A stretch of DNA of 64,000 nt from Bolinopsis microptera (GCF_026151205.1 NC_087075.1:8297303-8361302), one strand, 5' to 3'. Positions 11,176-50,168 are shown, counted from the stretch's first letter. The notes: generated by a model from the sequence alone, not told the origin. Made by a program: numbers and translations.

Positions 11176-13484
11176 AGTGTGTACACCGCGGCGAACGCCG
11201 CGGGCTTCATATTGCTGCGCGTGTTAAAACAAATTTTCGGCATAAATTTGTCAGGAGATCGACTGTAATTCCGTTTACGAACCTTTTAAAGATATTTGAC
11301 AGTGCCGATTCTATTCCGTAAAGGATTTTCAATAGTGCCGAGGAAAAATAAAACATAAAATTCATTCATCTGAACATTAGTAAAGGTTATAATGATATCA
11401 AATCAAGATTTCAAACGCGTACAATCATTAACTCTAATCAAGTATTGTCAACTGTGATTAAAGATCATAGCAAAGTATGCTATCCTATATGTAAGCTACA
11501 ATGAGGAAGAAACAGCATTATACAACAGTATTACAATAATAAATATAGGCATAATACCAAAATGTAACTATTACTGCTAATAAATACAGTTTAAAGATAA
11601 ACTTATCAAATTTAAAATTGACACGAAACTAATACGCGGTTTATATTAGAATGCAACAGAAACACTAAACACATCAAATAGAAACAAAAAAAGATATCTC
11701 GCACTGTCAGTCATTACATATAATTACAATTATATAAATAACACCGAAGAACTCATATATCAACAGCTCGAGTAGCGCACACTACTAGTACTAATATCGA
11801 GTGTCTGACAGTGGCAGGGGAAGCGTCCAAGGTTCGATGCCGCGACCGTGATCTTTTAAACATTTTGTGAAAGTCGTCTTTGTTTAAGAAGGTCCACTTC
11901 CAGTAGCCCATTTTCTCCCCACATAACATTTCTTCATCCTCAGCAAGACCTGTTTTATTTTCCATTACAGTAATTCCATGTTCCAATGAAATCTAACTCT
12001 TCAATTTTAATATCAGCGGTCGGATCCTGAAATATGGAAGTGAAACTCAGTAAATTTTTACAGTCAAGTAATACTATAACTTCTATTCGTAAAATTTTAC
12101 AAGATTTGTTCCCAGTTTCGGACAAATTCACAATATTACTACATAACAACTTAGTAATGTAAGCAGTAAGGGCCCTCTCCAAATTTTAATCTGTAGAAGT
12201 GCACGTGCAAATAACGCGCGGCTTCAATGCAAAAATACGTGTGTGCTCTTGGCGCGCGCTAAAACTCTGCGCTGAAAATATTGGTTTGGTACCACAACGA
12301 GAGTTTTAAAATTCCCGCCAATTTCAAACTCCAGAAAAAGAATCCGAAATTTTGGGACAGCCTAAAACATATTCTGATTAATGCTTTTCGACTTTATTTG
12401 TCCGTAAACTGACAACTACAGCAAATCTATCTTCTCTACGAACTGGGCCCGAGTTACTTGTTTTAAAATACAGCAAATCCATCTTCTCTACGAACTGGGC
12501 CCGAGTTACTTGTTTTAAAATACAGCAAATCCATCTTCTCTACGAACTGGGCCCGAGTTACTTGTTTTAAAAATACAGCAAATCCATCTTCTCTACGAAC
12601 TGGGCCCGAGAATTACTTGTTTTAAAATACAGCAAATCCATCTTCTCTACGAACTGGGCCCGAGTTACTTGTTTTAAAATACAGCAAATCCATCTTCTCT
12701 ACGAACTGGGCCCGAGTTACTTGTTTTAAAATACAGCAAATCCATCTTCTCTACGAACTCTAGCGAATCTAAATTGAAATAGTCGAATATCACTCAATTT
12801 CAGTTGCAGGTCGACATCCTTAAAATTAGAGAGCAAATAATTTTATTTTGTACTCTACTTCAGTCAATATAAATAGAAATTACAGCAATTTGAAGTAACA
12901 CCATATCAAGCTATATCATACATAATTATGAAAGCCTCGCAGAGATCTCGATTAAATCTGTAAACGTACATTTAACGGTAAGATATATAGATAGCGCACA
13001 ATATATGCACACGCATAAAACCAATATGGCTGCCACACAAAGCTACAAACTGGAACAAGAAATGAAAATTGTGAATTCAACCAGCTTGGATACAATTATC
13101 CAACGCGACATTGGTTTGGGCGCATTATCGACACGTTTTAAATGCGCGGAACATTTTTGTGCGCGGCACTAGCATTTTAAATTTTCAAAATTCAAATCAT
13201 AGCCAGAGTTATGGTTATTTTTCAAAACAAATTTTGAGGCAAATTTTACGTGTAAATTATTCATTTTTCATTCATAATCACTCATAATTTCAACAATTTA
13301 CCTTGGATTGAATTGAACTCTTCAGTATTCGATGATTAAAACAATTGTTTTAAGAACAGAGTAGTTTTAAAGCTAAACATTCGCAATTTGTCTTAACAGG
13401 AGTCTTGGGAGAATTATAAAAATGAAATTTAAACGTTTTAGCGGCGCATGAAGCCTGCGGCGTTCGCTGGGGTGGTGTATATTC
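11176..13484. mobile_element. Non-autonomous element with terminal inverted repeats
   Basis: The left end (11176-11232) carries GCGGCGAACGCCGCGGGCTTC and the right end (13434-13484) carries its diverged reverse complement, including GAAGCCTGCGGCGTTCGC. The inverted similarity runs about 50 bp. The 2.3 kb between them has no transposase-like ORF and contains the 52-bp tandem array. I could not identify a target-site duplication. Confidence 0.55.
12419..12767. repeat. 52-bp tandem repeat, about 6.7 copies
   Basis: The unit contains CAGCAAATCCATCTTCTCTA, then CGAACTGGGCCCGAGTTAC and TTGTTTTAAAATA. Copies are almost identical apart from 1-2 nt insertions in the middle units, so the expansion is recent. 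It lies inside the terminal-inverted-repeat element. Confidence 0.95.
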
Positions 13485-14100
13485 GATTGTTTAAAGTTAA
13501 GAAATATTCAGTTAAACAAAAATTCAATTTTATGCCATTTATTACAGAGTAAACAAGTTTACAATAAATCAATTTGATATTTAAAGGAATCCTAATTCAA
13601 TGTGTAGTATGGTTGTTAATGTTGGTAGCAATGGACCACTTCCGTAGCAATGGACCACTTCCGTTACCTTTGTATTGTGCTCTGCTAATTGCATCACTTG
13701 ATTTAATTGAATGTATATATTGTTTGAATGAACGTTTTTATTTTTGTTTTCAATCGTTAAATTTTTTAGAACCAAGCCCCTTTTCTGCACAGAAGGTTTT
13801 GATAAATTATAATTTCAAATTTGGACTCGAAGTGTTGAAACACCCTGTATTATTAATATTCTAAAATTAGCTATATTCAACAACGTGATTATAACCAGAC
13901 ATTTTTATTCACCAATATTACTTATTTTCTTTTACAATTCGCTCAGAAAGTCGTGGTGTCAAAAAATGGCAAGGGATATATTATATCATGTCGCTTTTTA
14001 CAGAGTTGTTAATAGTAAAGACTAGCACAATGAATATCAAGTGGTGAAACTTACTTGTGTGTCGCTAAATTAATTTGCTGTTCATCTAAATTTATCTAAT
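13485..14100. other. AT-rich spacer, nothing recognised
   Basis: It contains a short tandem duplication of AGCAATGGACCACTTCCGT near 13627-13664. No credible gene. Confidence 0.5.
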
Positions 14101-14104
14101 AACC

Positions 14105-14160
14105 TAAAGAAAGGTTGGGCCTTCTTTTTGCCGCCCCTTACAGCTTTTTGCCTACCCCCA
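14105..14160 (+). repeat. Direct repeat partner of 15234-15290
   Basis: AAAGGTTGGG, then TTTTTGCCGCCCC, then TACAGCTTTTTGCC. The same order recurs at 15234-15290, about 1.1 kb downstream, so the two copies bracket the CCCGGT element. Confidence 0.6.
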
Positions 14161-14288
14161 ATGTGAATATCTTAGGTTCAATCCAATGTCACTAAACGTT
14201 TTATAAACTTAGAAGGTCCTGGGTTCGAATCCCTGTGTTGTTGACGTTCAGCTTAGGATCCTTAGTGGTCTATGCAGCCACCCGGTCT

Positions 14289-15108
14289 CAGGAGGTGACC
14301 GGGAATCCCGGTACCGGGATTGGCAATTTTGAGCTACCCCGGTCCCGGTCAACCGGGTCAAGTCACATTTTTCATCCCGGTCCCGGTCCCGATCCCGGTC
14401 AAATGCTGATTTATGATCCCGGTCCCGGTCCCGGTTAATTCAGGATTCTTGGTCCCGGTCCCGGTCAATCACTCAAATTTGCCGGGATTTTGACCGGGAT
14501 CTTTTACATAATTTCATTCACTGTGATTTTAAGTTTTTACTTTCATTCATTGTGAATTTCATCTTTAAACAACCTCTGAGCCAAATAAAACAATGTTTAA
14601 AATTGCTAAACAAGTTTAGGTAACTAATATCGTGCAAACTAACATCAAGTTTTCAACTCAGGCTACGCCCAATTGTCAATTGGAATTGGAGAATGAAACT
14701 GTTGAATAATTTGAGGGATCATTGATTGAGGAATGAGGAATGAGGGTGAACTTGAGTAATCAGTACATGAACATTATTGGTGTAGTACATTAGGCCCATG
14801 CCCCATATTGACGGTTTTTAAAAAGTTTTTTCCAATTTAATATTCTAGTTATTACTTATTCAAATTGTTCAATTATAATGTAAATGAAAGTTGCAGCTTT
14901 CAATATGAGAATACCAGTTTTGGTCCCGGTCATCCGTGTAAAATTTGATTGTTGGTCCCGGTCCTGGTCCCGGTAAGATAGAAATCCCAGAAATTATTGG
15001 TCCCGGTCCCGGTCACGGTAAATTGATAATCTCGGTCCCGGTCCCGGTCAAGTCACATTTCGTATCCCGGTCCTGGTCAGGCCTAAAATCATGTCCCGGT
15101 CACCTCCT
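14289..15108. mobile_element. CCCGGT-rich element with 15-bp terminal inverted repeats
   Basis: It starts with CAGGAGGTGACCGGGA (14290) and ends with the inverse TCCCGGTCACCTCCTG (15093-15108). Both ends carry clusters of the hexamer CCCGGT (reads as GGTCCC), and the centre is AT-rich and unique. Short ORFs through the hexamer clusters (GPGPG) are artefacts. Confidence 0.55.
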
Positions 15109-15233
15109 GCCCGGTCTACTCAGCCGAATACTCGAGAAATCGGGTGTGAGGGTTAAATGAGGAGCTGCACATTGCAGCAAAGTCTCGGGCGAAGAAAGTA
15201 TGGTACACACCTCCCCTAAAATTTTGTGTTCCT

Positions 15234-15290
15234 AAAAAAAAGGTTGGGTACTTTTTTTGGCGCCCCCTACAGCTTTTTGCCGCCCCCTGA
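15234..15290 (+). repeat. Direct repeat partner of 14105-14160
   Basis: It matches 14105-14160 in order and orientation (AAGGTTGGG, TTTTTTTGGCGCCCC, CTACAGCTTTTTGCCG) and continues slightly further. Confidence 0.6.
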
Positions 15291-15649
15291 AGCAAAAATG
15301 GTACCCCAAATATTTTTTCACGTCGACCGAACGCTAAATTCGACAGGGCAGTACACCAATAAGGCGCTTTTTTCCGTGAAATCAGACCTACAATCCAGGA
15401 AAATGCCGCCCCCCTGCTAGCAGGGTTAGCAGTGGCTGTTGGAATACACTGAAGTAAAATAAGTGTCTTGATAAAAAAATTTGATTTACCATTGCTGAAA
15501 TTATCGTGGTTATTGTTTGAATCGTTTACTTTTCTTCTCAATGTTTTACAGCAATAATCACGAAAATCATATCCCCCTTAGATTGCACCACTGTTATATA
15601 AATATGCCTCACCTCAACAACTTTTAATCATTCTTGCTTTTCAGTAATC

Positions 15650-16009
15650 ATGTCTAACTGTCCCGACTCCTTTGAACATTTCCTGCTGCATGGAGATGAA
15701 AAGAAGATAACTATCATACAAGATACTAAAGTCCCAAATGCTGCCTCATTTTCAATGAACAAAGAAGATCACACACTTGGAAATTTAATCAGAGAGCAGC
15801 TCTTGCATGAACCACATGTTGTGTTCTCCGGATACAAGGTTCCCCATCCTCTAGTTGCTGAAGTTGTCGTAAGGGTGCAGACAGATGGAGAAATAACCCC
15901 CCAGGAAGCATTTTCATCCGCTCTTACAGATCTTGTGTCGGAAGTTTGCTTATTAGAGGAGAGATATAAAGCTGCTTTGAGAGACAAGCGTGATCAGTTG
16001 AACAACTGA
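15650..16009 (+). CDS. POLR2J: RNA polymerase II subunit RPB11 (POLR2J)
   Basis: A 119-aa protein, full length for the family (about 117 aa). It pairs with RPB3 in the Pol II assembly platform, equivalent to the bacterial alpha dimer. Seen: the N-terminal [13 protein letters not shown] block, [20 protein letters not shown] (the conserved dimerisation motif), [21 protein letters not shown], and a C-terminal helix with [10 protein letters not shown]. The whole protein is in one exon. A strong acceptor (TTGCTTTTCAG) lies 5 nt before the ATG, so the mRNA begins with an upstream 5'UTR exon or a trans-spliced leader. BRSK starts 667 bp downstream on the same strand. A processed retrocopy is unlikely because there is no poly-A tract and the frame is intact. 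Confidence 0.93.
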   Translation: MSNCPDSFEHFLLHGDEKKITIIQDTKVPNAASFSMNKEDHTLGNLIREQLLHEPHVVFSGYKVPHPLVAEVVVRVQTDGEITPQEAFSSALTDLVSEVCLLEERYKAALRDKRDQLNN

Positions 16010-16043
16010 ACCTTCTCACATTTTATATTGAAATATTTATTTG

Positions 16044-16049
16044 ATTAAA
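16044..16049 (+). terminator. Candidate polyadenylation signal of RPB11
   Basis: ATTAAA about 35 nt after the stop codon, followed by AT-rich sequence. It is the only close match to a poly(A) hexamer variant before the next gene's start region. No transcript data. Confidence 0.4.
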
Positions 16050-16676
16050 CAGATTCCACTGTACTGTCATTTTTACAATATGAGATTTTGTGGATTAACT
16101 GCCATCCTAGTATGAGACTTGTAGGCTATATTTCATAACCATCTTAATTTTTTAGACGAACAGTCACAACAAATTATAATTTTAGTTACCAAATATGTCA
16201 TTGAGCACTGCCACAGTCTATTTTTTATTGATTGCCACATCATTCCACTTTAGTACAGTGATATTCGAGTTATGATATCAATTTTTAAAAACCTCAAACG
16301 TGGAGTGTCACAGTGAACATTTATTTAATTCTGAATATCTTAAAATTATTCAAGCTTTTTAAGATTTTCAAAATTTGTGATTGTGATATCAACTCCAATA
16401 TTATACCAATTTTACATTCGTTAAAAATGTTACCTTCTTCAATTTAAAACGTTGAATTATAATGTCATACAATGATGCAAGTTATCAAGAGTTTGGTATT
16501 GATGTAACATGAAGGATTTGTTTCACTTCTGAATGAACAAATAATCATTTTCGGTACCTAAAATCTACGTAATGTCAAAAATCAAATCCAAATTTGTGTA
16601 AATTGTCGAATATTTCATTGTGCTAATTACATGTCGTATAAGTTTTTAGTTGCTTTTAACATCAAATTATTTAGCC

Positions 16677-43451
<26,775 letters not shown>

Positions 43452-44688
43452 TTTAAGAGCACGCAGTCAAACTTTTAGTATAGTTATACGCGCCCACGTG
43501 AGCAGTATTTCGCGCGGCTCATCAGTGGTTTGCGCGGCTCATAATGTCATTTGCAATACGCCTCATGACCGAATTTATATCAGGTTCAATTAGTGGACCC
43601 TTTTTGATTGGTGTTGAATTATTTTGTTTATGTTATTGGTTGATGAAGATCAATTTAACTGCAGTTATTTGGTGACTCGGAAAACACCTCTATTTCACAA
43701 AATTGCTTGAATCAGTCAGAGAGCAGTGTACAGACAGGCCAAGAAAATAATTAATGATAAATTATTAAATTTAATTATCAATCATGCCACCAATTTTTTT
43801 TTGTTGTTGATTGATATAACATAATAGGTTTCATGTGTGGTTGATTTCTGACCCGGAGCAAGGTAGTTAATTTGAATAAAATCTTGTATTAGGAATAGGT
43901 ATAAGTATAACATGAACAATTTATGTAAATGTGTTGTAATTTTCACTTCAAATACAATTTTAGTTTCAGAAATTTCGCTCACTAGAAATAAATGATTATG
44001 TGCATTTTGGTAGCGTTTTTCATAAATTGTTTGATTTCAAATTTGTACAGTTAAACTTATAGGATCTCCGAGGACGTTGTTATTCATGATTTCATTTTCA
44101 GAGCATGAGAATTGAGCCAATTATTATTTGTTTTAGACGCCAGAATTGATGCAGATGATTTGAATGTTTGGATTTCTAAACATCGATTTAGGGTAATTCT
44201 GGAATTTTCTGGAATTTTCTGGAATTTTCCAATTAGTTGATACAGCGACATTAGAATTTTTTCATTTAATTTTACGACAGTCACTTCAAAGCAATTTCAC
44301 ATTTATAATTATAATATGTATTGTTTTATCGTGTATGGGGAAGGGTTCCAATTAAATGCAAGTGTAAGATTATTTACATCAAGCTTTATTAAGAAAAACA
44401 TGTTATCATTGAAGGACCGAGATTTTATATTTTTGTGTCGTCGATTTATATTTTAAATTTTCAGCTGCAGCTATAACTATAAAATCTTTTGTGTTTTCAA
44501 ACTTTAATTTAATTTAACCATTAACATCGCTCCATAAATCTACCAAAATTATATCAAAACTTGATGAGCTACTTTAATTATGCCTTGGCATTTTTATTCA
44601 CGCAACTGCCACCAGAGCTTGACTCACGACCCCAGGGTCCCATTGTCATTTCCAATTTCATTTAGTGGTATCAGGGTGAAAGTATTAA

Positions 44689-44783
44689 CGGGTGATACTC
44701 GTAAAATATCTGTTCCATATATTGGAACAGGACCGTCGACGAGTCCAACTCGGCGCGCGTCCTGGTAGGTTGTAAACCTACAA
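44689..44783 (+). repeat. Module D, copy 2 (hammerhead-reminiscent)
   Basis: Second copy of 9207-9306, with GTTCCATATATTGGAAC (perfect hairpin), CGACGAGTCC, CGCGCGTCCTGG and GTAGGTTGTAAACCTAC in the same order. It is followed by an inverted copy of the CGCGCACGAGTGCGCGG block seen at 9450, and then by CCTGGGGACCTCAGGCTATT, the inverse of 9150. Confidence 0.6.
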
Positions 44784-44907
44784 TGAAAGTATCGGGATGA
44801 AAGTCACGATACAGCCGCGCACTCGTGCGCGGCGGGCCTACAATGTACAACGTGAGGCAACAACAGAGCTACATCAATTAACTTACCTGGGGACCTCAGG
44901 CTATTTA

Positions 44908-45200
44908 GTGTATGTACTAAGAGCGCCAACTTGTGGGTGAACATTTTATGTCTCAAAACCCAACATATTATACATCATTGGAAAGGTCTCATTGAGTAGA
45001 GTCGTTTGGTACCAAGTTTTGGTACCAAGTTTTGGGGAAATGGCTGCTCCTAGCGAAAGTTATAGCCCGTCAAAGTCCCAAAATTGTCACTTCAGAAAAT
45101 TGGGCGGGACATCGTGTTCTTAAACTTTTTGACGAATTTTTTTAACATAATATTGTTAATCACATTTTTTTACACAAGATTTGCTGTATGCCGTAATTTT
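44908..45200 (+). repeat. Core repeat A, copy 1
   Basis: About 285 bp, near-identical to the inverted copy at 59556-59839. It carries a 13-bp tandem duplication (ACCAAGTTTTGGT) absent from the other copy. Flanks differ: this copy joins the AGGTCCCC module, the other joins the GCGCTCAGCC module. Confidence 0.9.
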
Positions 45201-46628
45201 TAATCCATTATTACAGTCACAATCAATTTATTTTGTCATCAGAGTTTGAATTACGTAAAGAGACAATCTGTATTCCGCATGGTTCCCGGCGCGCTAGTTT
45301 GTCTACAAATTATTAATTCGCGCGTTACAATATCAGATTTACCCAGCAACGCACATGTTCGCACGGTAGTCAGTGTAATAAGCGCCTCCCTAGCATCAGC
45401 TGTAGGAGTAACAGCAGTACAGATGTCAAACTGAAGGTTAAGTTACATGTCTAATGGAAGAGGGCATTTCTCTGTTATTTTTGTGCTTTCAAAACAAAAA
45501 TAAACGGAGCATTTGATCGAAATTTATTTCAATCAAAATATAGATTAACAGTCATTTAGTCAAGCTAAAAAATCAGCTCTAAATCGAATCGAGAGATCCT
45601 TATACAGTTTAAAATTTAAAATTTAAAATGTCTATTTTACTAGCAGTCAATATAATATTTGTTTCATACAACAAGACTTGCTGAATAGCAAGGTTGCGGC
45701 TGCTTTTAAAATCATTCCATAGATTTAAGCATTTATTCAACGGTAAAAAATGTACAGTCTTTAAGTCCTCCTTATTTGTACGACTCAAAACTGGTTAGCA
45801 TTTATGTAACATTTCTTTCTCATAAACAAGTTTATCACATCATCAGATAAAAAACATTTGAAATAAATTTATAACAAAAATACAGCAGATTTCCTTCTCA
45901 GTTAGATAATTATTAATATTCTAGTAACTTATAATATTTAAATGGGTAGGCATTTTTTGTCCTGTGAAATGCGACCTCAAAGGACGTATTTAAGATTTTG
46001 AATCCGTTCAGTGCATTAAATAACGGTAGTTCGAGTGGTATCCGCTTCAACTACATAAATTACCTCGGTTTGAGCAAGCTTTTAAAATGTTCAGGAAGAA
46101 GGACATTTATTCCCTATATATTTACCAGTACAGTGCAGTTATCCTGGATTATCATAACTGGGAACATGACGTACAATTATTATCCGTCATGTAATGGACC
46201 AAATCTAAAAAGCCAATAACGAAGTTTAAGATGTACAATGTACATAAGATGTATATTGTATAATCATGCAAGATGTATGATCCGTTAAAATGGAGTTGGT
46301 ACTCCCCAAATTGGCGCCATGTCGTCTGCTGTTTTATATACTGTCGTGTGCTCCCGGAAACTCACTCTTATAATATGTCATATGACTGTGCCTTAAATAA
46401 ACAAAAGTTCGGCAAGTACAGAATATAGCGAGACCGCTTAATACATATAATATAACGGCCCTGTGCCGATAAGTGCAGATAACTGATATATAGTGCAAGA
46501 GATTGCAATAAGATAAATTCGGACTTCCGACAGATTTATTGAGTGTGGAAAAGTTACATCCAAATGCGAATAAAACGTCCTAGATAATGATTTTGGAGAT
46601 ATTAATATGTATGGTTAATGGTTATCGT
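45201..46628. other. Spacer, no gene recognised
   Basis: AT-rich, with short ORFs only and no recognisable domains. It lies between core repeat A and the minus-strand gene model that ends at 46629. Confidence 0.5.
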
Positions 46629-48339
46629 TTAGGGCGATGAGGCAAAAAAATTCTTATGAATAATTTCAGCATATTCTAAACTGTCTGTGCTGACTGCACT
46701 TTTTGTTGGAGAGCTATCTAAAAGCTCTTGCAGTTCTTTTATCGTTTCCTCCTCGTCAATAAGATCAATAATATCTCGTTTGGGTTTCGAGTACGGTGTG
46801 GTACTTTCTTCTCCAGTTCTTACAAGTATTGGAGTTGACCTTGTGCTTCTTAATCTTCGTACCCTAATTGAATTGAAATATTCATCGTTAGTTTATGAGA
46901 CTTAAGCCAATTCTTTCCAGGAACGAATGCTTGTTATCATACAGAGCTAAGGGGCCAATGGGTATTTTTTTTTGTGAAACTTGATTTTAAGATAGCAGTT
47001 GACCAACAAACTAAGACTAGTGACCGAACTTTTGAGGGGGTCTCCGACCCCAACCGCCAAACGGTGCCCGCGGGGCAGCCACGCCCATATTTGGTCCGAT
47101 TTAGCCAAATACCCTTCACATGCCCAAAACCCAGATTTTAGGTGCTTTACTTGTAACTAGTGGTCTTCTGAACTCGTATATGAAATTTCATCAAGATTGG
47201 ACAAAAAATGACTGAGTTATGAGCCAAAAACCATATGCCCATATTTGGGCATACGCACCAATTTTGGTAGATTTCGTCTCATAAATTGGTCAAATATCAA
47301 TATTTTTGAATTAAACTTACTTTATATGAAAGGTAAGCCTAAACTAAATATTCTCTGTAAGTTATAGCTTTATGTCTGTTTAAATGTGGATACTAAGGCG
47401 AAAAGACCACAAAAAATGAACTAAATTGCCCGTATCTTGGTTCGCGATATTCGCGTAATTGATCTCATTAAAATTGTAACAACTCAATCAGTTTTCAAAA
47501 TTTTTCCATGAAATTTTCGGAATCGACTCGAAATCGCATTTCCACCTTATTTTGAGAACTGATTTTTGATCAAAAAAATTTGGCGACCAAATTACAAAAT
47601 TTTCCCATGTTCAGGGTATTTGGCTAAATTGGGCCTAATTTGGACCAAATATGGGCGTGGCTGCCCCGCGGGTACCGTTTGGGGGTTGGGGTCGGGGACC
47701 CCCTCAAAAGTTCGGACACTTGTCGGCTTGTCCTGGTTTGTTGCTATCTCGAGATCAAGTTTCACAACAAAATATCCATTGCCCCCCTTTAGGGAGCATA
47801 CACCAAAACAGTGGTTTGTGCCGTCCAGATCAAATGACCTCATAGGCAGTTCAGTGACCTTCTAGCGCACCGTTTAAAGCGAGATTAGGAAGGCAACAAA
47901 TTTACATTTTTTCAAAGGATGGCGTCCACTTTAGTTCACTGTTTTTAGAACTTACTAACCATTATTAGACAGTATATTTCCAAAATAATTAGCTTTTAGG
48001 TAAATGTAACAAATCACTATTATCTGATATTGAATAACCTTTTCATCTTGAGCTTTGTCAACTCAATCCTACCCTGACATCTGGTCACCGAATCAGTACA
48101 ATCCTGAAAATATTTCACATGAGATTTGCCTTCGTTTCACGTTTGGTGAGAAGGAAAGTTATGCATTTTAAATTGTTATTGCATTAATTAAAACCCCCTG
48201 TGGTCCTTCTAATAGGACATTAATATTTTATTAAAAGAACAACCAGCATCAAACAACATAATCTGGTATAAAATATGCTTCGCACAATACTGACCTTACA
48301 TGTCAGCAAATGTTCCATGTTCTTTAGAGTAGTAGCCAT
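46629..48339 (-). CDS. Small four-exon gene model, unknown protein (about 125 aa)
   Basis: Proposed exons on the minus strand: 48339-48295, 48103-48039, 47938-47906, 46863-46629. Phases match at all three junctions and the sum is 378 nt with stop. The terminal exon is the strongest part: 77 codons with protein-like, acidic, Ser-rich composition (IIDLIDEEETIKELQELL, then SSPTKSA). The N-terminal part has Cys and Lys (HLLTCKDC, RIELTKLKMK) and the middle is basic (RRLRSTRS). No domain recognised; the charge pattern suggests a nuclear or cytoskeletal regulator, which is inference only. An acceptor (GTCTCAG) lies about 9 nt before the ATG. Exon 2 has a weak donor (GTTATT), and exon 3 is only 33 nt with a weak acceptor, so the middle exons may be wrong. 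The last intron contains a fold-back element. Confidence 0.45.
46947..47795. mobile_element. Fold-back element with about 180-bp inverted arms
   Basis: 46947-47125 and 47608-47795 are imperfect reverse complements (AAATATGGGCGTGGCTGCCC in the right arm, and its inverse with small changes in the left). The loop of about 480 bp has no transposase-like ORF. It lies in the last intron of the small minus-strand gene. Confidence 0.75.
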
Positions 48340-48841
48340 TTTTCTATTCTGAGACAAACACATTTAGCTGCTATTAATATTATAACGCAGTATGCAGATA
48401 AGCAAACAAATATTTAGTATGATTTTTGTGTATGTAAAAATTATCCTTAAAATACTTTTGGGGTGACATTTAGTAGTTCAATGATAGAGAAAATAAAACA
48501 GAAATGTATTGTGACAAACATCGAGCCATAATTTATTTCTCTTAAGCAGAGATGCTTCGGTTTTCAAAAGAAACGATTCTTAATCGCAATAATTCATCTA
48601 TCGAAAATGTTTTAATAGCTCTTGCATGCCACTCGAACACGTTGTAAAATAAGACAAACTGTTAACTTAAATTATAAGAATTTAATAACAAAAGGCTGCC
48701 GTTGAGCGTTTTTAAACGTCATCTCTGCTAATAAACAATTAGAAAATTTCTAATTTTTCTCAAAAGTCAAAGCTCTTTAACAAATTTAAATGCAAGGTAC
48801 TCATGGATTTTAAATTGTTGATTTAATTTAATTATAGCGTG

Positions 48842-49817
48842 ATATTGGACTCGTCTTGCTTGTCCATTGTCAAAATGTGCGTAAAAAAAGTTTAATTGGT
48901 CAGGAAAATATGTTATACAATAAACATGGTATAACCAAACAACGTCAATTAATTACAAAACAATATTATTTCCACAATCCTTGGCCCCCACACAAGAGAT
49001 TGTGACACGAACCAATTTGAAACATTCACAAATAAATAATATTGGACTCGTCTTGCTTGTCCATTGTCAAAACGTGCGTAAAAAAGTTTATTTGGTCAGG
49101 AAAATATGTTATACAATAAACATGGTATAACTAATCAACGTCAATTAATTACAAAACAATATTATTTCCACAATCCTTGGCCCCCACACAAGAGATTGTG
49201 AAACGAACCAATTTTAAACATTCATAAATAAATAATATTGGACTCGTATTGCTTGTCCATTGTCAGAACGTGCGTAAAAAAGTTTAATTGGTCAAGAAAA
49301 TATGTTATACAATAAATATGGTATAACCAAACAACGTCAATTAATTACAAAACAATATTATTTCCACAATCCTTGGCCCCCACACAAGAGATTGTGACAC
49401 GAACCAATTTGAAACATTCACAAATAAATAATGTTGGACTCGTCTTGCTTGTCCATTGTCAAAACGTGCGTAAAAAAGTTTATTTGGTCAGGAAAATATG
49501 TTATACAATAAACATGGTATAACCAATCAACGTCAATTAATTACAAAACAATATTATTTCCACAATCCTTGGCCCCCACACAAGAGATTGTGAAACGAAC
49601 CAATTTTAAACATTCATAAATAAATAATATTGGACTCGTCTTGCTTGTCCATTGTCAGAACGTGCGTAAAAAAGTTTAATTGGTCAAGAAAATATGTTAT
49701 ACAATAAACATGGTATAACCAAACAACGTCAATTAATTACAAAAAAATATTATTTCCACAATCCTTGGCCCCCACACAAGAGATTGTGAAACGAACCATA
49801 TTGAAACATTCATAAAT
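48842..49817. repeat. Satellite of about 196 bp, five units in alternating A/B types
   Basis: The unit starts ATATTGGACTCGTCTTGCTT and ends in AT-rich ACAAATAAATA. Units 1, 3 and 5 share TTTAATTGG and ATAACCAAAC; units 2 and 4 share TTTATTTGG and the ATCAACG form with TTTTAAACATTCATAAA. This indicates a dimeric higher-order repeat. Confidence 0.93.
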
Positions 49818-50168
49818 AATAAATATACCCATTACTTTGTTGGGATCCATTAAACTTTTGCACACATCACAAAACTCTACTTCCTGTAAAGGCGAATCAG
49901 ACATCCTTCATCCAGCCTAGCATTGTATTTTAGTAACCGACTACAGATCTACGTCAGTAATACATTTTCACTCAGTATTCAGTAATCCTTGATAAAATCC
50001 TAGATGAAATCCTAACTAAAATTCTAAATACAATTCCTAAGTAAATTCCTAAACAATATAAAATCCTATTTAAAAACGTCGTACTAATGATTATCAAAAT
50101 TACAATCAAGTAATGATATACATATGATCATTTCGAAGATATAACCATGATGAACAACTTAAACCATA

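Noticed and set aside
14205..14240. tRNA-like B-box (GGGTTCGAATCCC) suggesting a tRNA or SINE head
   Set aside because: The T-arm-like hairpin is good, but no A-box, anticodon arm or acceptor stem can be built upstream, and no SINE body or tail is visible; a relic is possible but not supported.
44195..44235. Heat-shock-element-like run (GGAATTTTCT repeated three times)
   Set aside because: A short 10-bp tandem repeat in noncoding DNA with no gene start nearby; the TTCnnGAA match follows from the repeat and has no further support.
47566..47865. Overlapping ORFs of 60-100 aa at 46937-47119 and 47566-47865
   Set aside because: They translate the two arms of the fold-back element; the similar peptides reflect the inverted repeat, and no domain is present.
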